Source: Bacteroidota bacterium (lineage in GTDB: Bacteria; Bacteroidota; Bacteroidia; AKYH767-A; OLB10). From it: a DNA stretch of 64,000 nucleotides. Positions within the stretch are counted from its first letter, which is position 1, and the number at the start of each line of letters is the position of its first letter. This document shows positions 37,484-46,809 of the stretch, one piece after another. A program made the translations under genes and the position numbers. The notes beneath the pieces were generated by a model. That model was not told where the DNA came from. It made no database searches and saw nothing but the letters and a program-made list of their open reading frames with translations. The DNA is taken from assembly GCA_016713525.1 (NCBI GenBank), contig JADJOZ010000012.1, positions 1-64,000 on the forward strand, read 5' to 3'.

Positions 37484-38236
37484 ATGCACAAACTGGAATC
37501 CCGAAACCTTCAACTTTATTATGGTGATTTTCATGCCCTTAAAGGAATTTCCATGGGGATGAAAAAAAATACGGTCACTGCATTAATAGGTCCATCAGGG
37601 TGTGGAAAATCGACTTATTTGCGGTTGTTTAACCGGATGAATGATCTTATTGATAATGTCAGGATTGAAGGGGAAGTTTTACTCGACGATAAGAATATTT
37701 ATTCAAAGGATACAATTCCTGACGAATTGCGGAAAAAGGTAGGAATGGTTTTTCAGAAACCGAATCCGTTTCCGAAATCTCTGTTTGAAAATGTTGCTTA
37801 TGGGTTACGGGTAAACGGAATCACCCATAAAACGTTTATAGAAGAGCGTGTAGAGCGTTCTTTAAAGCAGGCAGCCTTGTGGGAGGAAGTAAAAGACAAG
37901 TTAAAGAAATCGGCATTTGCACTTTCAGGCGGACAACAACAAAGGTTGTGCATAGCTCGGGCTTTGGCTATTGAACCTTCAGTATTATTAATGGATGAAC
38001 CGGCATCCGCATTGGATCCGATTTCTTCTGCTAAAATCGAAGAGCTCATCTATGAACTTAAAAGGGATTATACCATAGTGATAGTAACCCACAATATGCA
38101 GCAGGCTGGTAGAGTTAGTGACAATACTGCCTTCTTCTATTTAGGCGAGTTGGTTGAGTACGATGATACAAAAAAGATATTTACCAATCCCAAAGATATC
38201 AGGACCCAGAATTACATTACGGGTCGATTTGGTTGA
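37484..38236 (+). CDS. pstB: Phosphate ABC transporter ATP-binding protein PstB
   Basis: The ATPase subunit (250 residues) of the high-affinity phosphate importer PstSCAB. It has Walker A GPSGCGKST, the Q-loop GMVFQKPNPFPKSLFENVAYG typical of PstB, signature LSGGQQQRLCIARALA, Walker B LLMDEP and the H-loop VTHNMQQA. The transporter's other genes (pstS, pstC, pstA) are not in the window; phoU follows 13 bp later, so the pair forms an operon with its own promoter. Confidence 0.97.
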   Translation: MHKLESRNLQLYYGDFHALKGISMGMKKNTVTALIGPSGCGKSTYLRLFNRMNDLIDNVRIEGEVLLDDKNIYSKDTIPDELRKKVGMVFQKPNPFPKSLFENVAYGLRVNGITHKTFIEERVERSLKQAALWEEVKDKLKKSAFALSGGQQQRLCIARALAIEPSVLLMDEPASALDPISSAKIEELIYELKRDYTIVIVTHNMQQAGRVSDNTAFFYLGELVEYDDTKKIFTNPKDIRTQNYITGRFG

Positions 38237-38249
38237 TTAAATTTGCAAC

Positions 38250-38969
38250 ATGACACATCTAGATATTGAATTAAAGAAACTTAGGCTAGACATGGTTGAG
38301 ATGTTCAACCTGGTTTTATCTCAGCTTGAAAAATCGCAACAGGCGTTAACTGAATTCGACAAGGACCTTGCTCGGGAGGTCAGGGTGAATGAAAAACGTG
38401 TGAACTCATTTGAATTGAAACTTGACCGCGATTGTGAAAATGTAATTGCACTTTTCAATCCGGTAGCGGTTGATCTTCGTTTTGTTTTGGCAAGTTTGAA
38501 AATGAATTCAAATCTTGAGAGAATTGGAGATATTGCCGAGGGAATTGCTCAGTTCGTACTAAGTATAAAAAATGCGCCAGATCCCAATCTTTTAGAAGCT
38601 ACCCGGGTTATGGAAATGTTTACCACAGCTAATTCCATTGTTGCAGATGTAAGGACTTCATTTGAAAATGAAGATACCCGTTTGGCCAGAAATGTTTTCA
38701 TGAAAGATGAATTGCTTGATGAGATAAATATTGCATCTACCAGTGCAGTGGCAGAATTCATAAAGAACAACCCAGATAAAATAAATCAGAGTTTGTACAT
38801 GCTATCCACCATCCGGAAACTGGAGCGTGTTGGTGATCAGAGCAAGAATATTGCTGAAGAGATTATTTTTTATGTGGAAGCAAAGGTCATCAAACACAAA
38901 AAAATCTCTGAAAAAATAAGCACTACGGATTCCTTACAGAGTGAAAACCCGGGAGACATTAAACCCTAA
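38250..38969 (+). CDS. phoU: Phosphate signalling protein PhoU
   Basis: A 239-residue cytoplasmic all-helical protein that links the Pst transporter to phosphate signalling. It has two repeats of a three-helix unit with metal-binding signatures, seen as NSNLERIGDIAEGIAQ and RKLERVGDQSKNIAEEI. The length is ordinary for PhoU. Its last 36 bp overlap the convergent DUF5777 gene. Confidence 0.95.
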   Translation: MTHLDIELKKLRLDMVEMFNLVLSQLEKSQQALTEFDKDLAREVRVNEKRVNSFELKLDRDCENVIALFNPVAVDLRFVLASLKMNSNLERIGDIAEGIAQFVLSIKNAPDPNLLEATRVMEMFTTANSIVADVRTSFENEDTRLARNVFMKDELLDEINIASTSAVAEFIKNNPDKINQSLYMLSTIRKLERVGDQSKNIAEEIIFYVEAKVIKHKKISEKISTTDSLQSENPGDIKP

Positions 38970-39848
38970 ACGGATTCCATTATCTTTCCAGGAGCTGGTA
39001 TTGTAGGGATAAAATTGATTGTCTGCAATACCGAAAGCATTGGTGACATGCATTTGAAATACGTGACCACCGGTTTCAATATCTATGCCTATGCCAAGGG
39101 GATTGAAATAATCTTTTGTTTTTGTGAAATCACGAAGTTTGTAAGCATACTCTGCAGTAACTGCCAGTCGCTTGGTAATTTTTACTCTTCCGGCTGCTGC
39201 AATGAAGAACATATCATTTAAGTCTGTGAATTCATCAACAAGATTATAATGAACCATAACAGGTGCAATTTGTGCAGAGATTGAAGGACTGAATTTGCGG
39301 GCTACAATTATCTGATGAACGAATGACATTCTGCTGCTGAAATTTTCATATTTATCGAATCCGGACGATGCTTTATTTGGATCTTTTTGCATGGTTGCAA
39401 ATGCCGATGTGAAAAGCGTAAGGCTTATAGGCATGCTGTTGTTTTCTGTTTGACGCAGCCAGCGAAACTTCACGAATCCATCAAATTGCTTTTGGTAAGA
39501 TGAACGTCCAAAACCTGCCATTAATCTGCCATCATAACTATATTCAAGTCCAAGACGAATACTTGCCGGACCATCAAGGCCATATGCATTTTCAGAACCG
39601 GAATTGAATTCTCCGAAACGGTGTGAAATACGAAAGTCGAGAGTTCTTTTTCCCAACACTTCACTGGTATGGAAATTGATCACTCTGGTTCCCTTAAAAG
39701 TAGCTTGAACAAAATCCTTTTTTGCTTCTGATTCATCTTCCTTAATAGTTCCAAGAAGATCTTCCTGTGCCATGGCTGAATACGGCACATTCAAAAATGT
39801 TAACAGGAAACAACTAGCGAATATTTTTTTTAATAGAGTAGTTTTCAT
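38934..39848 (-). CDS. DUF5777-type outer-membrane beta-barrel protein
   Basis: A 304-residue exported protein (signal peptide ending VPYSAMAQ). The mature part begins with a charged linker then a series of amphipathic strands (TLDFRISHRFGEF, ASIRLGLEYSYDGRLMAGFGRS, GHVFQMHVTNAFG) ending in IRLGFNVSRVF, which fits the DUF5777 barrel family found in Bacteroidota. It is the last gene of an operon whose two upstream genes encode haem-motif lipoproteins (2 bp and about 370 bp away), suggesting the three act together at the outer membrane. Transport or electron transfer is a guess. Confidence 0.8.
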   Translation of the reverse strand: MKTTLLKKIFASCFLLTFLNVPYSAMAQEDLLGTIKEDESEAKKDFVQATFKGTRVINFHTSEVLGKRTLDFRISHRFGEFNSGSENAYGLDGPASIRLGLEYSYDGRLMAGFGRSSYQKQFDGFVKFRWLRQTENNSMPISLTLFTSAFATMQKDPNKASSGFDKYENFSSRMSFVHQIIVARKFSPSISAQIAPVMVHYNLVDEFTDLNDMFFIAAAGRVKITKRLAVTAEYAYKLRDFTKTKDYFNPLGIGIDIETGGHVFQMHVTNAFGIADNQFYPYNTSSWKDNGIRLGFNVSRVFTL

Positions 39849-39850
39849 AA

Positions 39851-40222
39851 TTATTGAGGTTTTCCGTTCTGAATCCAGATTTTAATAAGATTAATATTGC
39901 AATCACTGATTTTCCCGGTTGGAGGCATTGCAACATAACCTGATGCATGTTCAACTGATCCTAAAAAAGTGGCATCATCAACAAGTATTGCCAGTGAATA
40001 ATCATCGAGTATTACTCCACCTTCACCAATAGATGAGCTGTGGCAGGAATTGTTAGTTCCACAATAGGATGTCATGATAGGGGCTATTTTACCTGAGAAT
40101 GTAACATTGGTGGTATCGCAATTCAGGTCGAGGCCGGCTGCCGGATAAAGTTCTGAGTTGTTATCGTAGTAACAAGAACTTAGTACCGCCAGAAATGGGA
40201 GTATATCGAGTAATTTTTTCAT
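39851..40222 (-). CDS. Lipoprotein with atypical c-type haem motif (CX5CH)
   Basis: A 123-residue exported protein starting at 40222 (MKKLLDILPFLAVLSSCYYD), with the lipobox cysteine at LSSC. It contains TSYCGTNNSCHS: two cysteines five residues apart followed directly by histidine, a CX5CH variant of the haem c attachment motif. A later GYVAMPPTGKIS supplies a methionine that could be the distal ligand, as in the MPP pattern of small cytochromes. An earlier in-frame ATG at 40261 would add 13 unlikely residues and overlap the upstream gene. It starts four bases after the previous gene's stop. Confidence 0.7.
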   Translation of the reverse strand: MKKLLDILPFLAVLSSCYYDNNSELYPAAGLDLNCDTTNVTFSGKIAPIMTSYCGTNNSCHSSSIGEGGVILDDYSLAILVDDATFLGSVEHASGYVAMPPTGKISDCNINLIKIWIQNGKPQ

Positions 40223-40226
40223 TTGA

Positions 40227-40598
40227 TTAATTGTTTTGTGCTCCTTGTTCAATCCATACAAAAATGGAACGGATTTGATCTTCTGTTAATGGATCAGAAG
40301 GGGAAGGAGGCATGAATTCTAATGCTCTGCCTGTGATAACCCGATAAATTTGACTCTTACGGCCATTGCCAGGTTCTACACGACCACTGATTTCATCGTA
40401 ACTGGTTAAAGGAAATTCTTCATCATTCTGACCATGACAACCCGACTGCGCACAGTTGCCCACAATAATTGGCTGGACTTCATTTGTGAAACTTACTACC
40501 GGATAATTAGTCAAATCACTTTCACGGGTACATGACTGAAAAAAGAGCAGTGCCACAATTCCTGCTATTATAGTTAGTGGCAGTTTAAGTTGATTCAT
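40227..40598 (-). CDS. Lipoprotein with atypical c-type haem motif (CX4CH)
   Basis: A 123-residue lipoprotein (signal peptide ending LLFFQSC). The motif NCAQSGCHG has two cysteines four residues apart and then histidine (CX4CH), another departure from CXXCH. The methionine-rich EFMPPSPSDPLTEDQIRSIFVWIEQGA region resembles the distal-ligand loop and C-terminal helix of class I cytochromes. It is the first gene of the operon with the CX5CH lipoprotein and the DUF5777 barrel. Upstream TAATTTG is one base short of the promoter consensus. Confidence 0.7.
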   Translation of the reverse strand: MNQLKLPLTIIAGIVALLFFQSCTRESDLTNYPVVSFTNEVQPIIVGNCAQSGCHGQNDEEFPLTSYDEISGRVEPGNGRKSQIYRVITGRALEFMPPSPSDPLTEDQIRSIFVWIEQGAQNN

Positions 40599-40680
40599 AT
40601 TGCAAATTATGCCTTTAAGTGTACAAAAGTGGTGAAAAATTAAGGAAATACAAGGTGATAAATGTCACTTTAATCAAAAC

Positions 40681-41329
40681 TCATACAGAAGCTGCATGTG
40701 TTTTTTTAAAGTACTTGCAAATTCCTGTGATACCACACATTTCACATTTCGGTTTTCGGGCAATACAGATATAACGACCATGCAAAATCAACCAATGGTG
40801 CGCTTTGTGAATCACAGCCTCCGGCAAATATTTTGTTAATTGTTTTTCAGCCGCCAAAGGTGTTTTAGCATTTACTGTAAGGCCTATTCGGGCTGCAACT
40901 CTGAATACATGGGTATCGACGGCCATTGCTGGTTTTTCATAAATCACTGATGCAATTACATTGGCAGTTTTGCGACCCACACCCGGAAGTTGAATGAGTT
41001 CTTCTATTTCTGAAGGGACTATGGAATTAAATTCAGTGACTAATTTTTTGCCATCCCGGCAAGGTTCTTGCCTTGTTATTGGGATAACTGATACTTTTTA
41101 TGTGAGGAAAAATTTCATCTACCGAAGCAGCTGCCATTACTTCTGGTTCAGGAAATGCTTTCAACAGACCGGGCATTACTATATTTACCCGCTTGTCGGT
41201 GCATTGAGCTGATAATATAACTGCCACCAGAAGTTCATAGGGGGTTTCATAGGTTAATTCTGTTTCAGCAACTGGCATGTGTTCACTAAAATAGTTGACA
41301 AAAGCCTCATAGCGTTCTTTTCGGATCAT
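40681..41329 (-). CDS. nth: Endonuclease III Nth (two frameshifts in this sequence)
   Basis: DNA glycosylase/AP lyase for oxidised pyrimidines, 216 residues when repaired. Two single-base deletions, near 41066 (AGAACC should be AGAAACC) and in the T6 run at 41044-41049, break the frame between NNKAR and the helix-hairpin-helix. The restored sequence NLAGMAKKLVTEFNSIV joins the two parts. The second part has LPGVGRKTANVIAS with the catalytic lysine, the catalytic aspartate in VDTHVFR, and four cysteines in CX6CX2CX5C for the 4Fe-4S cluster. The ATG at 41329 is preferred: the TATTTTTG box lies three bases upstream. Confidence 0.92.
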
Positions 41330-41332
41330 GTG

Positions 41333-41340
41333 CAAAAATA
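41333..41340 (-). promoter_or_regulatory. -7 promoter box of nth, 3 nt from the start codon
   Basis: TATTTTTG followed by CAC and the ATG at 41329. It lies just beyond the terminator-like hairpin at 41345-41369. Confidence 0.6.
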
Positions 41341-41344
41341 ACAA

Positions 41345-41369
41345 AAGGCCCCGTTTTTAGCGGAGCCTT
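41345..41369 (-). terminator. Terminator-like hairpin after the sigma factor's small partner gene
   Basis: On the minus strand AAGGCTCCG pairs with CGGGGCCTT (one wobble) around CTAAAAA, followed by TTTTG. It separates the sigma factor operon from nth. Confidence 0.6.
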
Positions 41370-41389
41370 AATAATTCTTGAGCTTTTTC

Positions 41390-41611
41390 TCATGCTGTGG
41401 CAGCAGAGTAGGCTAAAATCTTCGTCAAACAATGTGGATCAGGGGCAATAAGTGCTTTGTCTACATAATCCATTGCACTTTTTATAGTTTCAAACTCATG
41501 TTCCACTTCAGGATCCTCATCGATATCGCGCTGAATCAGCACCGAATCAGACATTCCGGTTTCATTGAAGAGATAAAGAACTAAATTTTCAGTTGTAGAA
41601 GTTTTGATCAT
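41390..41611 (-). CDS. Small acidic protein downstream of an ECF sigma factor
   Basis: A 73-residue soluble protein: TTENLVLYLFNET, an acidic middle (IDEDPEVEHEFETIKSAMDY) and ILAYSA near the end. Short proteins of this shape are often found directly after ECF sigma genes in Bacteroidota and resemble the N-terminal sigma-binding part of anti-sigma factors, but this one has no zinc motif and no membrane segment. Its gene starts about 60 bp after the sigma factor stop and is probably in the same operon. Function as a sigma regulator is inference. Confidence 0.6.
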   Translation of the reverse strand: MIKTSTTENLVLYLFNETGMSDSVLIQRDIDEDPEVEHEFETIKSAMDYVDKALIAPDPHCLTKILAYSAATA

Positions 41612-41674
41612 CCGCGAATTTATTGGTTCACGGTAATAACGGAACTGAATCAGGTTTATTTTATGACAAAGAAA

Positions 41675-42258
41675 TTATTTTGCCAAGACCAGTTGTTTCT
41701 CCTTGATTAATTTTCGGAGATTGATCAATGCATATCGCATACGACCTAAACTGGTGTTAATGCTCACATTCGTACATTCTGCAATTTCCTTAAAACTCAT
41801 GTCTGCAAAATGACGCATTACAACTACTTCGCGCTGATCAAGAGGAAGAAAATCAACCAGTTGTCGAATAGTATCATGAATTTGAGAAGTAATTATCCGG
41901 TCTTCGATATTCTCATCGGTCAACTTCAGACTATCCATAACACTGTAGTCTTCAGTATCTCTTACCATCGGCATTCTTTTTTGCTTACGGAAATGATCAA
42001 TCACCAGGTTATGTCCGATTCTAATTACCCAAGGCAGAAATTTCCTTCCTCTTTATAATTTCCTGATCGTAAGGTATTTATCACCTTAATGAAAGTTTCC
42101 TGAAATATATCTTCAGCCAGTTCTTTGTCTTTTACCAGCAAGAAAATGGAAGTATAAACTTTCTTTTGATGACGAACAATAAGTGTTTGTAATCCGGATT
42201 CGGAACCGGATAAATATTGTTCAATTAATTCATTGTCAGATACATCTGTCTGGCGCAT
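41675..42258 (-). CDS. ECF RNA polymerase sigma factor (frameshifted in this sequence)
   Basis: A 194-residue sigma-70 family factor of the ECF type. Region 2 is seen in LIVRHQKKVYTSIFLLVKDKELAEDIFQETF, region 4 in LPLDQREVVVMRHFADMSFKEIAE with the DNA-binding helix. The two regions lie in different frames; adding one A in the GGAAATTTC stretch near 42040 gives EEGKFLPWVIRIGHNLVIDHF, the expected end of region 2. Its targets are unknown. A small acidic protein gene follows and may regulate it. Confidence 0.9.
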
Positions 42259-42520
42259 AGGATCTCTGGTTTACAAGTTTGTAACACTTTCGTAAATCGG
42301 TTCAGAGTAAAATTTATCCTATGTGTGGTCCTCCAGTTTAGTTAAAACAGTATTGTAATTAATGCTCTTTAACGGTGGTATTTTATTGAAATTGTGCCAA
42401 CCTTTAAATATTTATTCAAAAATAGTGCATTTGAAACGAGAATGCAACTATTAGAACGTTTTGCAGATGCATTTGGTTCAATTTTACATGGATTTGACAT
42501 AAAAATGAGTTGGAACACGG

Positions 42521-42528
42521 TACCTTTG
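42521..42528 (+). promoter_or_regulatory. -7 promoter box of the TolB-like gene
   Basis: TACCTTTG matches TAnnTTTG, 20 bases before the ATG at 42549. A TTG at 42494 is 24 bases upstream, somewhat far. Confidence 0.5.
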
Positions 42529-42548
42529 CACCTCTTAATTATATACTT

Positions 42549-43647
42549 ATGCGAGTTATCTCTTTATGTGGTTTGTTGATTTTGAGTACTTTAAGTACGG
42601 TTTCGGCTGAAAATCCGGATTCTGTGAAGACCAAAGCCCCATCTACAATTGTTCATTACCCTCAGGAAAAGCATCTGGCAAATATCAAACAACTCACTTT
42701 TGGAGGTGATAATGCCGAAGCCTATTTTAGTTTCGACAATTCCAAAATCACTTTTCAGGCTACCAATAAAAAATGGGGTGATCAGTGTGATCAGATTTAT
42801 TTCTCAGAATTGGCTACATCAGATATGGGTACCAATAAACCATCGTTGATTTCAACCGGTCAGGGTCGTACTACGTGTTCTTATTTTATGCCTGATAATA
42901 AATCTGTTGTTTATGCATCTACCCATTTAACATCAGCTTCCTGTCCACATGTTCCGGCAAAACGCCCTGATGGTAAATATGTGTGGAGCATTTATGATTC
43001 ATTCGACATTTTTGTTGCCGATATGAATGGTAAAATCTTAAAGCAATTAACGAATACACCCGGCTATGATGCCGAACCAACAGTATCACCCAAAGGCGAT
43101 AAAATAGTATTCACGAGTCTTCGTTCCGGTGACCTGGAGTTATATACTATGAATATTGATGGAAGTAATGTAAAACAAATTACATTCGGTCTTGGATACG
43201 ATGGGGGAGCATTCTTTTCACCGGATGGTTCCAAGATTGTTTTCAGAGCTTCCCGTCCAAAAACGGATGAAGAAGTTAAAGTATATAAAGACCTGCTTGC
43301 TGAAGGATTGGTGATGCCAACCAACATGGAATTGTATGTTTGCAATGCAGATGGTTCAGACCTTCGTCAGGTTACAAATTTAGGTCAAGCCAACTGGGCA
43401 CCTTTTTCCACCCTTCAGGTAAAAAATAATTTTTGCATCCAATCATAAATCTGTCAGCAGGGGATTGCCATTTAATCTTTTTATGATCGACATTGATGGA
43501 ACAAATCTGGAACAAATTACTTATGATGGTTTCTTTGATGCATTTCCAATGTTTAGTTTTGATGGAAAGAAATTAATTTTTTCATCAAACAGAAACAACA
43601 ATGGAACCCATGATACCAATTTATTTATTGCAGATTGGGTAGATTAA
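42549..43647 (+). CDS. Exported TolB-like PD40 beta-propeller (two frameshifts in this sequence)
   Basis: A 366-residue (repaired) exported propeller with signal peptide MRVISLCGLLILSTLSTVSA from the ATG at 42549. It contains WD40-like PD40 repeats: IKQLTFGGDNAEAYFSFDNSKITFQA, LKQLTNTPGYDAEPTVSPKGDKIVF, VKQITFGLGYDGGAFFSPDGSKIVF. Two homopolymer deletions (T5 at 43403-43407 and A6 at 43421-43426) interrupt the fifth repeat; adding one base to each gives NWAPFFHPSGKKIIFASN and joins the last repeat. Unlike TolB it is not next to tol-pal genes, and no enzyme domain is attached. Ligand unknown. Confidence 0.87.
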
Positions 43648-43680
43648 TAAAAGATAAAAGTCTAATAATAAAAGTAAGCC

Positions 43681-45312
43681 TCAATCAGAGATGCTGACTT
43701 TTTTTATACTCAATAGATTCATGGCATTGTTCCCCAAACCATGCACATTATTCTGATACAAACGAACTACCTGATCATAGTATAAAACCACGACCGGTGA
43801 TTCATCCATTATTTGCTGATCGAGGTGTTTATAGATGCCGAATCGTAAGGAGTCAATAGTTGGTGCTGATGCTTTTCGATATCCATGGTTAAATGTTTCA
43901 TTGTTAAAGTGTGTGTAATTACGGCCGCGCGGCGACAAGTTATCACCGTAAAAAAGAGAGAGATAATTTTCAGCATCCGGATAATCTGCAATCCATGAAG
44001 CTCTGAAGAAAGATAATTCCTGTTTGGCCACCATTTCGCGATGTGCTGCTCCCTGATTTACTTCCAGCTTGATTCGTATTCCTGATTCAGCAAGTTGTCC
44101 CTGCATGAACTCACAGATGTCCTGATATTCTCTGGTAGTTGACATAGCTATAACGGGAAGGCCGCGTCCGCCGGGAAATCCTGCCTGAGCCAGCAATTCA
44201 GCAGTTTTACCAGGGTTGTATTGATATCCTCGAAAGTTGGTTGAGTCGAAAGAAGGTAATCCGGGTGGTACAATTCCAAATTCTCCGGGAGTACCAATTC
44301 CATTTCTCAAAAATGTAATCATCTTTTTCCTGTCAAAACCATAATTAATTGCCTGACGGATCAAGATATTATTCAGTGGATTATTTTTCATTACTCCCTG
44401 AGTTGAATCCATTATAAATCCCAGGTATTCAGTATTCAGATAGGCACATTTCTCCATCTTAAACCTATTCTTGTATTTAGGTTTTAAGGAGCCTTGACGG
44501 GAAATAAGTTCATCTTTATAGCTTGCATCTATTCCGGAAAGAAAATCGAGATTACCTTTTACAAATTCCATAAATGCCGATTGCCGGTCATTGATGAAAG
44601 ATATAACTACAGCATCTACAAAGGGCAACCTTTTATTATTTTCAAATTCAAAATAGTTTTCGTTTTTATGAAAAATAAGATTGGTGCGTTCCACCCATAA
44701 ATGAAACCGGAATGGTCCAGTGCCCACAGGGTGGGTGCGAAAATCATTACCATAATGTTTCACAATTTCGTGAGGAACAACTGAACAAAATGTTGTAGAA
44801 AGTAAACCTGAAAAAGGAGGGAACGGTTGTTTTAGTTGGATCTGAAGAACGGAATCAGACAAAGCCACAAAACCGCCATTTTGAATATCTACCTGATTAA
44901 AAACCCATGCTCCAGGAGACGCAAGTTTCGGATCCTGAATTCTTTTAAAGCTGAAAACAAAATCAGAAGCCGTAACAACTCTTCCTTTTCCATTTGGGAA
45001 AAGCGGGTCATCATGAAAGTGCACATCGTTTCGTAAGAAGAAGGTGTAAGTCTTACCATCCTCACTGATTTCCCAACGGTAGGCAATTGCGGGTGTAGTT
45101 TCCAGCTTATCGTTCATTTGCACCAGACCATTGAAAATTTGATTACAAGCCCATATATCGGCTTGTCCTTTAGCAAATGCCGGATCAAGTGTGCGGATGC
45201 CCGAAGCTTCATTATACCGGAAAACCTGCTTACCGGAATTTACCGATCCGTGGCGTTTGCAACCGCCTAAAAGGTTGATTATTATAAGCAGGGCAAGTAC
45301 CGGATTCCTCAT
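43681..45312 (-). CDS. Oligopeptide/dipeptide ABC transporter substrate-binding lipoprotein
   Basis: A 543-residue solute-binding protein of family 5 (OppA/DppA-like) with a lipoprotein signal ending LLGGC. Typical segments are IRTLDPAFAKGQADIWACNQIFNGL, GPFRFHLW and the C-terminal region SFFRASWIADYPDAENYLSLFYG. It captures peptides (or nickel or other ligands in some members) for a permease. An OppB-like permease is encoded 11 kb away (56220-57296); no ATPase subunit is near either. The box TAACTTTG lies four bases before the ATG. Confidence 0.9.
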   Translation of the reverse strand: MRNPVLALLIIINLLGGCKRHGSVNSGKQVFRYNEASGIRTLDPAFAKGQADIWACNQIFNGLVQMNDKLETTPAIAYRWEISEDGKTYTFFLRNDVHFHDDPLFPNGKGRVVTASDFVFSFKRIQDPKLASPGAWVFNQVDIQNGGFVALSDSVLQIQLKQPFPPFSGLLSTTFCSVVPHEIVKHYGNDFRTHPVGTGPFRFHLWVERTNLIFHKNENYFEFENNKRLPFVDAVVISFINDRQSAFMEFVKGNLDFLSGIDASYKDELISRQGSLKPKYKNRFKMEKCAYLNTEYLGFIMDSTQGVMKNNPLNNILIRQAINYGFDRKKMITFLRNGIGTPGEFGIVPPGLPSFDSTNFRGYQYNPGKTAELLAQAGFPGGRGLPVIAMSTTREYQDICEFMQGQLAESGIRIKLEVNQGAAHREMVAKQELSFFRASWIADYPDAENYLSLFYGDNLSPRGRNYTHFNNETFNHGYRKASAPTIDSLRFGIYKHLDQQIMDESPVVVLYYDQVVRLYQNNVHGLGNNAMNLLSIKKVSISD

Positions 45313-45316
45313 GGCT

Positions 45317-45324
45317 CAAAGTTA
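45317..45324 (-). promoter_or_regulatory. -7 promoter box 4 nt from the start of the peptide-binding lipoprotein
   Basis: TAACTTTG followed by AGCC and the ATG at 45312. Confidence 0.6.
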
Positions 45325-45442
45325 CCTTAAGATGTTGAACCTGTGCCGGAGGCGGAATCAAAATATTAACAACTAAGTTAACCATCTCAGAACGTATTAA
45401 TTAGCTACAGGTTCAGTACTTTCCTGACTTATTGAAAATGCC

Positions 45443-45450
45443 TAACTTTG
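45443..45450 (+). promoter_or_regulatory. -7 promoter box of mtaB, 4 nt from the GTG start
   Basis: TAACTTTG followed by CGAG and then GTG at 45455. No in-frame ATG exists between the box and the first conserved residues. Confidence 0.6.
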
Positions 45451-45454
45451 CGAG

Positions 45455-46789
45455 GTGAATTCCAACAGGACCATAGCATTTCATACTTTAGGCTGCAAAC
45501 TCAATTTTGCCGAGACCTCGGCAATTGGCAGGCAGCTAACTGAAGCCGGTTACCGGAAAGTCGGGTTTGATGAAAATCCTGATGTTTTCTTAATTAATAC
45601 CTGCTCTGTCACTGAAAATGCAGACAGAGAATGTCGTTCTATCGTTAATAAAGCCCTTGCAATTAATCCGGATGCAATTATTGCAGTTACCGGTTGTTTT
45701 GCTCAATTGAAACCGGAACTTATTGCCGGAATTCCAGGAGTAGATTTAGTTTTGGGTGCCTCTGAAAAATTTAATGCCCCAAAATATCTGGATGATCTTC
45801 ATGTGAAATCAGTTCCGCTTATCAAAGCATGCGATATCAATGATGTGCATGAATTTAACAGCTCCTGGTCGACAGGTGACCGCACCCGGGTATTTTTAAA
45901 AGTTCAGGATGGATGTGATTACAGCTGTACTTTCTGTACAATTCCGGCTGCAAGAGGAAACAGTAGAAGCAATTCCATACAAAATGTTTTGCATGAACTG
46001 GATGAACTTGAAAGAGCAGGAGCCCGCGAAGTAGTGCTCACCGGCATCAATCTAGGTGATTATGGTATTTTCGATTCGCGCCTGGGAGTCAGGGAATCAT
46101 CATTCACAGAACTGGCACAATTAATTGAACAAAATAATTCGCCGGAACGAATTCGGATATCATCCATTGAACCAAATTTATTGGAACCGGAACTTATAAA
46201 TATGGTAGCAAATTCCGATAAGTTTGTCCCTCATTTTCACATTCCCCTGCAAAGTGGTTCAGATACCATTTTGAGGAAAATGCGAAGAAGATATCTCACC
46301 GCATTGTATGCAGAAAGGATTAGTACAATCAAGTCACTTATTCCGGATTGCTGTATAGGAGTGGATGTAATAACAGGCTTCCCGGGAGAATCGGAAACTG
46401 AATTCTTAGAGACCTACAATTTCCTTAACCAATTAAATGTTTCTTATCTGCATGTATTCACTTATTCGGAACGCGATAACACTCTTGCTGATTCCATGCA
46501 GGATGTTGTTCCAATGGTGATAAGAAAAGAGCGCACCAAAATGCTTCGGATTTTATCAGTCAAGAAACTGAGAGCATTCTATGAACAAAATCTTGGAACA
46601 GACAGAAAAGTATTATTTGAAGCAGATAATAAGCAGGGATGGATGCATGGTTTTACAGAAAACTATGTCAAAGTAAGAACCGCATACAATCCGGAGCTAA
46701 TTAACCGGATTATTGTCTGCAGACTCGATTCTATTGATGAGAGTGGTGATGTAAATGTAACCCAGAATGAAAATGTTTTTGCAGTTTAA
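45455..46789 (+). CDS. mtaB: tRNA t6A37 methylthiotransferase MtaB
   Basis: Radical-SAM enzyme of 444 residues that adds a methylthio group to N6-threonylcarbamoyladenosine in tRNA. The N-terminal domain starts TIAFHTLGCKLNFAETSAI with the first cluster cysteine and continues with INTCSVTENADRECRS and VTGCFAQ; the radical-SAM cluster is CDYSCTFC (CX3CX2C) and a TRAM-like domain closes the protein. The GTG start is immediately preceded by a promoter box. The lipoprotein-processing gene lgt follows 20 bp later. Confidence 0.93.
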   Translation: MNSNRTIAFHTLGCKLNFAETSAIGRQLTEAGYRKVGFDENPDVFLINTCSVTENADRECRSIVNKALAINPDAIIAVTGCFAQLKPELIAGIPGVDLVLGASEKFNAPKYLDDLHVKSVPLIKACDINDVHEFNSSWSTGDRTRVFLKVQDGCDYSCTFCTIPAARGNSRSNSIQNVLHELDELERAGAREVVLTGINLGDYGIFDSRLGVRESSFTELAQLIEQNNSPERIRISSIEPNLLEPELINMVANSDKFVPHFHIPLQSGSDTILRKMRRRYLTALYAERISTIKSLIPDCCIGVDVITGFPGESETEFLETYNFLNQLNVSYLHVFTYSERDNTLADSMQDVVPMVIRKERTKMLRILSVKKLRAFYEQNLGTDRKVLFEADNKQGWMHGFTENYVKVRTAYNPELINRIIVCRLDSIDESGDVNVTQNENVFAV

Positions 46790-46809
46790 ATCCTGCAAAA
46801 TAAAAAAAT

